Source: Pengzhenrongella sp031582905 (GTDB lineage Bacteria; Actinomycetota; Actinomycetes; Actinomycetales; Cellulomonadaceae). Taken from it: DNA of 64,000 bases. The notes under the pieces are model-generated. The model was not told the DNA's origin and made no database searches. It was given only the letters and a program-made list of their open reading frames with translations. Location: positions 248,001-312,000 of the forward strand of contig NZ_CP133990.1 in NCBI RefSeq assembly GCF_031582905.1, in the 5' to 3' direction. The translations under genes and the position numbers were made by a program. Shown one piece after another: positions 57,430-64,000 of this stretch (the stretch's first letter is position 1; each line of letters starts with the position of its first letter).

Positions 57430-57651
57430 ATGGCAAAGAAGGACGGTGTCATCGAGATCGAGGGCAGCGTTGTCGAGGCCCTGCCGAACGCGATGTTTCG
57501 CGTGGAGCTGGCCAACGGCCACAAGGTGCTCGCCCACATCTCGGGCAAGATGCGTCAGCACTACATCCGGATCCTCCCCGAGGACCGGGTGGTCGTTGAG
57601 CTGAGCCCGTACGACCTGTCCCGCGGCCGGATCGTCTACCGCTACAAGTAA
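57430..57651 (+). CDS. infA: Translation initiation factor IF-1
   Basis: 73 residues, the family length, with GCGGAGG upstream. MAKKDGVIEIEGSVVEALPN, ANGHKVLAHISGKMRQHYIR and PYDLSRGRIVYRYK are invariant IF-1 blocks. The 171 bases upstream contain no gene; TAGGAT at 57307 may be a -10 box. Confidence 0.98.
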   Translation: MAKKDGVIEIEGSVVEALPNAMFRVELANGHKVLAHISGKMRQHYIRILPEDRVVVELSPYDLSRGRIVYRYK

Positions 57652-57726
57652 CCACCACTCGATCATGCCGCCTGCTCTCGCGCCGTCCTGCGGTGCGGGC
57701 ACGGTCGCGGCGGCGAAGGAACACCG

Positions 57727-57840
57727 ATGAAGGTCAAGCCCAGCGTCAAGAAGATCTGCGACAAGTGCAAGGTCATCCGCCGGCACGGTCGCGTCATGGT
57801 GATCTGCGAGAACCTGCGCCACAAGCAGCGCCAGGGCTGA
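57727..57840 (+). CDS. rpmJ: 50S ribosomal protein L36
   Basis: 37 residues. MKVKPSVKKICDKCKVIRRH with the zinc ligands Cys11, Cys14 and Cys27 and a following His (ICENLRHKQRQG) marks the zinc-binding form. Normally found between infA and rpsM, as here. Confidence 0.97.
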   Translation: MKVKPSVKKICDKCKVIRRHGRVMVICENLRHKQRQG

Positions 57841-58035
57841 CGTCCTGACGCTCGGCCCGTTCGAGCGAGAACCCGGGGGACCCTCGACCTGAGGGCGACC
57901 CACCAGCGCACAGCCACTACGCCGTAGTCCCTCGCGGGACGCGGCGCAGAACCCCCGGTCGGAGGCCGGGGCCCGCGGAACGACGCGGGAGGGCGGTGCG
58001 GCAGACCTCCGACGCAGTACAGGAGACACCGAGAG

Positions 58036-58416
58036 ATGGCACGTCTTGTCGGCGTCGACCTCCCCCGCGAGAAGCGGCTGGAGATCGCGCTCACCTACAT
58101 CTACGGCGTGGGTCGTACCCGCGCACAGCAGACCCTGGCGGCGACGGGCATCAGCCCCGACGTCCGCGTGAGGGACCTCGGCGACGCCGAGCTGGTCGCC
58201 CTGCGCGACTACCTCGAGGGCAGCTTCAAGCTCGAGGGTGACCTGCGGCGCGAGGTCGCCGCGGACATCCGTCGCAAGGTCGAGATCGGCAGCTACGAGG
58301 GCATCCGCCACCGCCGCGGCCTCCCGGTGCGCGGTCAGCGCACCAAGACCAACGCGCGTACCCGCAAGGGCCCCAAGCGCACCGTCGCCGGCAAGAAGAA
58401 GGCCGGTCGCAAGTAG
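58036..58416 (+). CDS. rpsM: 30S ribosomal protein S13
   Basis: 126 residues. ARLVGVDLPREKRLEIALTY, IYGVGRTRAQQTL, YEGIRHRRGLPVRGQRTKTN and a Lys/Arg-rich tail identify S13. The 195 bases before it hold no visible gene. Confidence 0.98.
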   Translation: MARLVGVDLPREKRLEIALTYIYGVGRTRAQQTLAATGISPDVRVRDLGDAELVALRDYLEGSFKLEGDLRREVAADIRRKVEIGSYEGIRHRRGLPVRGQRTKTNARTRKGPKRTVAGKKKAGRK

Positions 58417-58497
58417 CCGTGCTGCGCCGCCGCACCGGGTGAGTCACCCGAGCGCGCGGCCCACGGACCGCCGACCTCGAAGCGAGAGAGAACAGAC

Positions 58498-58899
58498 ATG
58501 CCTCCCAAGTCCCGTACCGCCGTGCGCAAGCCGCGCCGCAAGGAGAAGAAGAACGTCTCCCACGGCCAGGCGCACATCAAGAGCACCTTCAACAACACCA
58601 TCGTGTCGATCACGGACCCGTCCGGTGCCGTGATCGCCTGGGCCTCGTCCGGCCAGGTCGGCTTCAAGGGGTCGCGCAAGTCGACCCCGTTCGCGGCGCA
58701 GCTCGCCGCCGAGGCCGCCGCGCGCCGTGCCCAGGAGCACGGCATGAAGAAGGTCGACGTCTTCGTCAAGGGTCCCGGCTCCGGCCGCGAGACCGCGATC
58801 CGCTCGCTGCAGGCGACCGGCCTCGAGGTCGGCTCGATCTCCGACGTGACGCCCCAGGCGCACAACGGCTGCCGCCCGCCGAAGCGCCGCCGCGTCTGA
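58498..58899 (+). CDS. rpsK: 30S ribosomal protein S11
   Basis: 133 residues. HGQAHIKSTFNNTIVSITDP, GFKGSRKSTPFAAQLAAEAA and DVTPQAHNGCRPPKRRRV are diagnostic. No rpsD follows it. Confidence 0.98.
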   Translation: MPPKSRTAVRKPRRKEKKNVSHGQAHIKSTFNNTIVSITDPSGAVIAWASSGQVGFKGSRKSTPFAAQLAAEAAARRAQEHGMKKVDVFVKGPGSGRETAIRSLQATGLEVGSISDVTPQAHNGCRPPKRRRV

Positions 58900-58910
58900 T
58901 CACCCCGCGA

Positions 58911-58943
58911 GCGCGCCGGGCCTGGACGACCGGCCCGGTGCGC
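58911..58943 (+). other. Hairpin between rpsK and rpoA
   Basis: A 12-base-pair stem with one G-U pair (GCGCGCCGGGCC with GGCCCGGTGCGC) starts 12 bases after rpsK. The 196-base gap lacks rpsD and shows no other gene. Confidence 0.5.
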
Positions 58944-59095
58944 CCGCCGGCGTGAGCCGGACCGACCTTCCGACGCGGGCCCGCCCGTCGCCGGACCTGC
59001 GCATGACGCCCGCCCCGGGTGGACAGATACCCGGCGGGCACGCACCACCGCGGACGCGTCATATGGCGGACGCCCGCTGAGAGGAACCCAGAAAA

Positions 59096-60115
59096 GTGCT
59101 CATCGCACAGCGCCCCACCCTGACCGAAGAGGTCATCTCCGAGCGTCGCTCGCGGTTCTCCATCGAGCCGCTCGAGCCGGGCTTCGGCTACACGCTCGGC
59201 AACTCGCTGCGCCGGACCCTGCTCTCCTCCATCCCGGGTGCCGCGGTCACGTCCATCCGGATCGACGGCGTCCTGCACGAGTTCACCACCGTCCCGGGGG
59301 TGAAGGAGGACGTCACCGAGATCATCCTCAACATCAAGAACCTCGTCGTCTCCTCGGAGAACGACGAGCCCGTCGTGATGTACCTGCGCAAGCAGGGCTC
59401 CGGCGCGGTCACCGGTGCGGACATCGTCCCGCCGGCCGGTGTCGAGGTGCACAACCCGGACCTGCACATCGCGACGCTGAACGAGAAGGGCAAGCTCGAG
59501 ATCGAGCTGACCGTCGAGCGTGGCCGCGGGTACGTCTCCGCGCAGCAGAACAAGTCCTACGACGCCGAGATCGGCCGCGTCCCGGTCGACTCGATCTACT
59601 CGCCGGTCCTCAAGGTGACCTACAAGGTCGAGGCGACCCGTGTCGAGCAGCGCACGGACTTCGACAAGCTCATCGTCGACGTCGAGACGAAGAGCGCGAT
59701 CGCGCCCCGTGACGCGCTGGCCTCGGCCGGCAAGACGCTCGTCGAGCTCTTCGGGCTGGCCCGTGAGCTCAACGTCGAGGCCGAGGGCATCGAGATCGGG
59801 CCGTCGCCGACGGACGCCGCGCTCGCCGCCGACCTCGCCCTGCCGGTGGAGGAGCTGCAGCTCACCATCAGGTCGTACAACTGCCTCAAGCGTGAGGGCA
59901 TCCACACCGTGGGTGAGCTCGTCGCCCGCAGCGAGGCCGACCTGCTGGACATCCGGAACTTCGGTGCGAAGTCGATCACCGAGGTCAAGGAGAAGCTCGC
60001 CGAGCTGGGTCTGTCCCTCAAGGACAGCCCGCTGGACTTCGACCCCACGCAGGCCGCCGGGTACTACGACGGCGACGAGGCCGAGTTCACCGAGGACGAG
60101 CCCCAGCAGTACTGA
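59096..60115 (+). CDS. rpoA: DNA-directed RNA polymerase subunit alpha
   Basis: 339 residues from GTG. The N-terminal dimer domain has FSIEPLEPGFGYTLGNSLRR and TLLSSIPGAAVTSIRIDGVL. The C-terminal domain has LTIRSYNCLKREGIHTVGEL and LLDIRNFGAKSITEVKEKL. An acidic tail follows. Confidence 0.98.
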   Translation: MLIAQRPTLTEEVISERRSRFSIEPLEPGFGYTLGNSLRRTLLSSIPGAAVTSIRIDGVLHEFTTVPGVKEDVTEIILNIKNLVVSSENDEPVVMYLRKQGSGAVTGADIVPPAGVEVHNPDLHIATLNEKGKLEIELTVERGRGYVSAQQNKSYDAEIGRVPVDSIYSPVLKVTYKVEATRVEQRTDFDKLIVDVETKSAIAPRDALASAGKTLVELFGLARELNVEAEGIEIGPSPTDAALAADLALPVEELQLTIRSYNCLKREGIHTVGELVARSEADLLDIRNFGAKSITEVKEKLAELGLSLKDSPLDFDPTQAAGYYDGDEAEFTEDEPQQY

Positions 60116-60180
60116 CGCGGGGCCGACGGCGCCTCGGCGCCCGACCACCCATCACCTTTCCAGACTTGAGGAGTTAGACG

Positions 60181-60771
60181 ATGCCCACGCCCACCAAGGG
60201 TCCCCGGCTCGGTGGCGGTCCGGCGCACGAGCGGCTGATGCTGGCGAACCTGGCCACCAGCCTGTTCGAGCACAAGCGGATCACCACCACGGAGGCCAAG
60301 GCCAAGCGCCTGCGCCCCCTGGCCGAGCGCCTCATCACGTTCGCCAAGCGCGGTGACCTGCACGCGCGTCGTCGGGTCATGACGGTCGTCCGGGACAAGG
60401 GTGTCGTGCACACCCTCTTCACGGAGATCGCGCCGGCCGTGGCCGAGCGTCAGGGCGGCTACACGCGCATCACGAAGATCGGTCCGCGCAAGGGCGACAA
60501 CGCCCCCATGGCGGTCATCGAGCTCGTGCTGGAGCCGCTGAGCGCCAAGCAGGCGACCGTGCGCGAGGCCGAGGGCGCGACGCGCCGAGCCGCTGCGCCG
60601 ACGGCCGCTGCCGCGCCCGCCGTGGACGAGACCGCGGTCGAGGCCGACGAGTCCGTCGTGGTCGGCGACGCCGAGGTGGCCGAGGACGTCGTCGTGTCCG
60701 ACGACGCGGCGACCGACGAGACCGCGGCAGCCGACGAGGCTGCCGCTGCCCCCGAGGCCGACAAGGCCTGA
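60181..60771 (+). CDS. rplQ: 50S ribosomal protein L17
   Basis: 196 residues. MPTPTKGPRLGGGPAHERLM, LFEHKRITTTEAKAKRLRPL and YTRITKIGPRKGDNAPMAVI form the L17 core. An Ala/Glu/Asp/Val-rich acidic C-terminal extension of about 70 residues is typical of actinobacteria. It ends the alpha operon. Confidence 0.98.
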   Translation: MPTPTKGPRLGGGPAHERLMLANLATSLFEHKRITTTEAKAKRLRPLAERLITFAKRGDLHARRRVMTVVRDKGVVHTLFTEIAPAVAERQGGYTRITKIGPRKGDNAPMAVIELVLEPLSAKQATVREAEGATRRAAAPTAAAAPAVDETAVEADESVVVGDAEVAEDVVVSDDAATDETAAADEAAAAPEADKA

Positions 60772-60785
60772 CGGGAGCGACCTGG

Positions 60786-60824
60786 AGGGCCCGGCACCGA
60801 GATCACCTCTCGGTTCCGGGCCCT
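60786..60824 (+). terminator. Terminator of the alpha operon
   Basis: A 17-position stem with one C/T mismatch (AGGGCCCGG and ACCGAGA arms) and loop TCACC starts 15 bases after rplQ. Confidence 0.78.
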
Positions 60825-60851
60825 TCGTCGTCCCGTCGTAGGGTCGCCGCC

Positions 60852-61562
60852 ATGGGCGGTCTCCCGGTGGTCCTCGTGCACGGCGTCCGCACGTCCGCGA
60901 CCATGTGGCGCGCGCAGGTGGCCGCGCTGGAACGCGCGGGTCACCGGGCGGTGGCCGTCGACCTGCCCGGGCACGGCACCCTGCGCGGCCAGCGGTTCAC
61001 GCTGGACGGTGCGGTCGACCGCGTCGCCGCCACGGTCGACGACGTCGGCGGGCGCGCCCTGGTCGTCGGCCTGTCGCTCGGCGGGTACGTCGCGATCGCG
61101 CACGCGGCGCGGCGCCCCGAGCAGGTCGCCGGGCTGGTCGCCGCGGACTGCTCGACCCGTCCGCTCGCGGCGGTGGTCCACGGGTGGGTGCTGCTCGCGC
61201 GCGGCATCGGCCGGCTGCCGGACGCGGGCGCCGGCCTCAACCAGCTCATGGTCGACCTCACGCTCGCGGCCGAGGCCGCCGCCGACGTGGGCGCCGGTGG
61301 CTACGCGCTCGACGTCATGGACGACGTCCTGCGGGAGATCGGCCGGTCGCGCCCGGTCGAGGACCTGGCACGCGTCCAGGCCCCGGTGTGGATCGTCAAC
61401 GGCCGGTGGGACCACTTCCGCTCCGAGGAGCGCCGGTTCCTGCGGGCCTGCCGCGACGGGCGCCTCGTCGTGCTGCGCGGTGCGCGTCACCTGGCCAGCC
61501 TCGACCAGCCGGTCGGGTTCTCGCGCGTGCTGCTCGAGGCGCTCGACGTCGTGGGTGGCTAG
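60852..61562 (+). CDS. Alpha/beta hydrolase
   Basis: 236 residues. VVLVHGVRTSATMWRAQVAA carries the oxyanion HG motif, the nucleophile elbow is GLSLGG, an acid candidate is in NGRWDHF, and the catalytic His is in RGARHLASLDQP. It is a compact single-domain hydrolase with no signal peptide. The substrate is unknown. It converges with the ROK gene and the two overlap by 4 bases. Confidence 0.88.
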   Translation: MGGLPVVLVHGVRTSATMWRAQVAALERAGHRAVAVDLPGHGTLRGQRFTLDGAVDRVAATVDDVGGRALVVGLSLGGYVAIAHAARRPEQVAGLVAADCSTRPLAAVVHGWVLLARGIGRLPDAGAGLNQLMVDLTLAAEAAADVGAGGYALDVMDDVLREIGRSRPVEDLARVQAPVWIVNGRWDHFRSEERRFLRACRDGRLVVLRGARHLASLDQPVGFSRVLLEALDVVGG

Positions 61563-62326
61563 CGCAGGCTCCAGGCCCGCACCCCGCCCACGATGCCCGC
61601 GGAGTTGGGCACGACGACGACGTCGTCCCCGAGGCGCGCGAGCACCTGCGGGGTGAGCCGGCGGGAGTTGCCGCCACCGAGGTACAGGCGGTCCCAGAGG
61701 AACACGGGCCGCAGGCCCTCGACGACCCGCCGGACGCGGCGCGACCACAGGGCGTCGCCCAGCCGCGCGCGCTCCACCTCACCGATGAACGTGTCGTAGC
61801 TCGTGCCCCACCGCACCGGCGCGTGGGACAGCTCGAGGTGCGGGGCGAGGCGGCCGCCGTCGAACAGGGCGGACCCGAGCCCCGTGCCGACCGTCAGGAC
61901 GAGCTCCAGGCCGCTGCCGGCGACGACGCCCGCACCGTGCACCTCGGCGTCGTTGAGGACGAGCGCGGGGACCCCCAGCGTGCGCGCGACGGCGGCCTCC
62001 ATGTCGAAGTCCGTCCACGCGTCGACGAGCTCGGGCAGCACGCGGCTGTGCGGTCCGGAGCGGGTGATGTAGTGCGGGGTCGCCACGACGACCCCGTGCC
62101 GGATCATCCCCGGCATCCCGACGGTCGCGCGGTCGGCGGGTGGCAGGTCCGCCGCGATGCCCGCGATCGTCTCGAGGAGCCGCTCCGGCGGCAGGGGGTA
62201 GGGCGTGGGCACGCGGACCGCGGGCGCCCGCAGGGTCCCGGCGGCGTCCAGCACCGACGCCTTGATGCCGCCGCCACCGCAGTCGACGGCGAGGGTGTGC
62301 GCGGTGCTCGAGGGAGGAGTGGACAC
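61559..62326 (-). CDS. ROK family sugar kinase-like protein (PPGK-related)
   Basis: 255 residues from the GTG at 62326; the frame is open to 62377, but that would run into truA. The phosphate-binding loop is LAVDCGGGGIKASVLD, the sugar site is VLNDAEVHGAGV, and adenosine-type loops are TVGTGLGSALFDGG and LYLGGGNSRRL. The zinc motif CxCGxxGCxE of classical ROK kinases is absent, as in polyphosphate glucokinases. So it may phosphorylate glucose with polyphosphate or ATP, or it may be a divergent member. Confidence 0.82.
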   Translation of the reverse strand: MSTPPSSTAHTLAVDCGGGGIKASVLDAAGTLRAPAVRVPTPYPLPPERLLETIAGIAADLPPADRATVGMPGMIRHGVVVATPHYITRSGPHSRVLPELVDAWTDFDMEAAVARTLGVPALVLNDAEVHGAGVVAGSGLELVLTVGTGLGSALFDGGRLAPHLELSHAPVRWGTSYDTFIGEVERARLGDALWSRRVRRVVEGLRPVFLWDRLYLGGGNSRRLTPQVLARLGDDVVVVPNSAGIVGGVRAWSLR

Positions 62327-62366
62327 CGTCCCGACGGTACCCGGAGAGGGTGCGTAGGTTGTGGCG

Positions 62367-63244
62367 GTGCCTCGCATCCGACTCGACCTGTCCTACGACG
62401 GCACCGACTTCGCCGGGTGGGCGCGTCAGCCCGGTCTGCGCACCGTGCAGGGCACCCTCGAGCAGGCGCTCGGCACGGTGCTGCGTCGTGACGCGCCGCG
62501 AATCACGGTCGCCGGGCGGACCGACGCGGGCGTGCACGCCCGCGGACAGGTCGCGCACGTGGATCTCGACGACGAGGCGTGGCGGGACGTCACGGGGCGC
62601 TCCGACCGGGCGCCGGGCGTCGCGCTCGTGGCGCGGCTGACCGGGGTCCTGCCGCGCGACGTCGTCGTCCACCGCACGGGGGTCGCACCGGCCGGGTTCG
62701 ACGCCCGCTTCTCCGCGCTGCGGCGGCGGTACGCCTACCGGATCGCCGACGACGCGGCGCTGCGCGACCCGCTGCGCCGCGCGCACGTGCTGTGGCACCC
62801 GCGCCCCCTGGAGGCCACCGCGATGCACGACGCCGCGCGGGCGCTCGTCGGGCACCACGACTTCGCGGCGTTCTGCAAGCCGCGGGAGGGCGCCACGACC
62901 GTCCGCACGCTCGAGGTGCTCGACTGGGACCGACCGGCCCACGGCCCGGACGCCGGGCTGGTCGTCGCGGCCGTCCAGGCGGACGCGTTCTGCCACAGCA
63001 TGGTCCGGGCACTCGTGGGCGCGTCGATCGCCGTGGGGGAGGGACGGCGCCCGGTGGACTGGCCCGCTGCCCTCCTCGCGGGTCGGCGCCGGGACGCGGG
63101 CGGCGCCGTCGTGCCCGCGCACGGGCTCACGCTGGAGGAGGTCACCTACCCCCGGACGACGAGCTGGACGCCCGGGCCCGGCAGACGCGGGCGGTGCGGG
63201 TCGCGCTCGACCCCGGGCACGGCGGCGGCCGGCCCGCGGGGTGA
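62367..63244 (+). CDS. truA: tRNA pseudouridine synthase A, frameshifted
   Basis: Start GTG 62367 (another in-frame GTG at 62361 is possible). The product is about 292 residues after restoring one C in the CCCCC run at 63149-63153. RIRLDLSYDGTDFAGWARQP is the TruA N-terminus, and the catalytic Asp is in the AGRTDAGVHARGQVAHVDL motif. FCHSMVRALVGASIAVGEGR is present near the C-terminus. It converts uridines 38-40 of tRNAs. In many bacteria truA follows rplQ; here two genes intervene. Its stop codon is the loop of a terminator hairpin. Confidence 0.92.
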
Positions 63245-63262
63245 CCCCGCGGACCGGCCGCC
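63224..63262. terminator. Hairpin with the truA stop codon as loop
   Basis: Two 18-base arms (GGCGGCCGG...CGCGGGG and its near complement, one mismatch) flank the three bases TGA that end truA. It lies between the convergent truA and DUF5709 genes, so it can act in both directions. Confidence 0.75.
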
Positions 63263-63274
63263 GTCCGCCGGACC

Positions 63275-63688
63275 TCAGACGTCCGGGTCCTCCACGACGC
63301 GCACGGCCGCCTCCTCGGCGCTCGCCGCGCCGCCGTCGATCCCGGCGTCGGTCGCGAACATGTCGGTGCCGCCGCTCTCGACGGCGTCGCCGTCGGCGAC
63401 CAGGCGCCCGGCGCGGTCGGGCTGGGTCGCGCCCTTCTCCGGCGCGTCCCAGATCTCGGGCTCCTCCTGCGCGACGCGCTGGTCGAGCGTCTCGCCGTGC
63501 ACCTCCTCCCACGCCGTCTCGCCGAAGTGGTTGCTGCGGTCGCGCTCGGGCGGGGACGTGCCCAGGTCGAGCAGCTCGTCGGGGCTGCCGCCGGACATCG
63601 AGTCCTCACCGGGGATCTGGTTGCTGTCGCCCTCGGTGCCGGTGGCCGCGTCCGTGCTGGTGGCTGGTGTGTCGTCCATGGTGCTCAT
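63275..63688 (-). CDS. DUF5709 domain-containing protein
   Basis: 137 residues from the ATG at 63688 (ATG at 63679 also possible). It is a very acidic, probably soluble and partly disordered protein. The C-terminal signature GIDGGAASAEEAAVRVVEDP with AGRLVADGDA upstream matches actinobacterial DUF5709 proteins. Their function is unknown. It converges with truA. Confidence 0.85.
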   Translation of the reverse strand: MSTMDDTPATSTDAATGTEGDSNQIPGEDSMSGGSPDELLDLGTSPPERDRSNHFGETAWEEVHGETLDQRVAQEEPEIWDAPEKGATQPDRAGRLVADGDAVESGGTDMFATDAGIDGGAASAEEAAVRVVEDPDV

Positions 63689-63776
63689 GACTCCACGGTG
63701 GCACCGGCTCCCGCACTTCGCCATGCGAGGTCCCCGGGCGTCGTCGGCGGCGCCGCACATCCACCACACTGGGGCG

Positions 63777-64000
63777 GTGGGACACGTCGACATCAGCTCC
63801 GTCAGCTTCTGGCTCCCGGACGGCCGCCCGCTCCTGGACGAGGTCGACCTGCGGGTCGGGGACGGCGCCAAGGTCGCCCTGGTCGGGCCGAACGGGGCGG
63901 GCAAGACGACGCTCCTGCGCATCGTCGCCGGCGACGTCGCGCCGCACGCCGGCACGGTCGCGCGCAGCGGTGGGCTCGCGGTCATGCGCCAGTTCGTCGG
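63777..64000 (+). CDS. ABC-F family ATPase (3' partial)
   Basis: 74 residues are visible from a GTG start before the window ends. Walker A is LVGPNGAGKTTLLRIVAGD, preceded by the first-strand pattern of a soluble ABC domain (LLDEVDLRVGDGAKVAL) and followed by VARSGGLAVMRQFV, typical of the first ATPase domain of ABC-F ribosome-associated factors. The remainder, including the second ATPase domain, lies outside. Confidence 0.85.
   Translation, partial: MGHVDISSVSFWLPDGRPLLDEVDLRVGDGAKVALVGPNGAGKTTLLRIVAGDVAPHAGTVARSGGLAVMRQFV

Overview
The window comes from a very GC-rich actinobacterium. Almost every third codon position is G or C, and GTG and TTG starts are common. The gene order points to Micrococcales, most likely a Cellulomonas-like organism. 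The evidence is tRNA-Tyr/Thr/Met followed by rpmG, two MaoC-like genes, murB, aspartate aminotransferase, tRNA-Trp and secE-nusG-rplK, together with an alpha operon that has no rpsD between rpsK and rpoA. The genus is an inference.

Layout. (1) 1-10.7 kb: a six-gene operon in which every junction is a 4-base start/stop overlap. It encodes a giant Ig-like/FnIII surface protein cut by the window edge, a DUF58 protein, a membrane transglutaminase-fold protein, an RDD protein, an FHA protein and a small unknown protein. No MoxR ATPase is visible. The transglutaminase has lost all three catalytic residues (Cys to Ser, His to Gln, Asp to His). This is the best candidate for a poorly described system. 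(2) 10.7-16 kb: RarD-like transporter (-), FprA-type ferredoxin reductase (+) behind a possible DtxR/IdeR iron box, and a polar amino acid ABC transporter (-). (3) 16-27.4 kb: htpX, yajQ, four tRNA genes, rpmG, two MaoC-type dehydratases, a LacI regulator divergent from an MFS transporter with a palindromic operator candidate, murB, a GntR/membrane-protein pair, adenosine deaminase and an aminotransferase. (4) 27.4-60.8 kb: the transcription/translation super-cluster (secE-nusG, rplKAJL, rpoBC, rpsLG-fusA-tuf, S10, spc, secY-adk-map, alpha operon). Strong hairpins sit in most of its intergenic gaps, including inside units that must be co-transcribed. (5) 60.8-64 kb: alpha/beta hydrolase, ROK kinase (-), truA, a DUF5709 protein (-) and the start of an ABC-F ATPase.

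Sequence quality. About seventeen reading frames are broken by one-base shifts. Most are a missing G or C in a short homopolymer, and they include the single-copy essential genes rplK, rplJ, rplC and rplB. I treat these as sequencing or assembly errors, not pseudogenes, and annotate the genes through the shifts. Coordinates of such genes are the outer limits of the merged reading frames.
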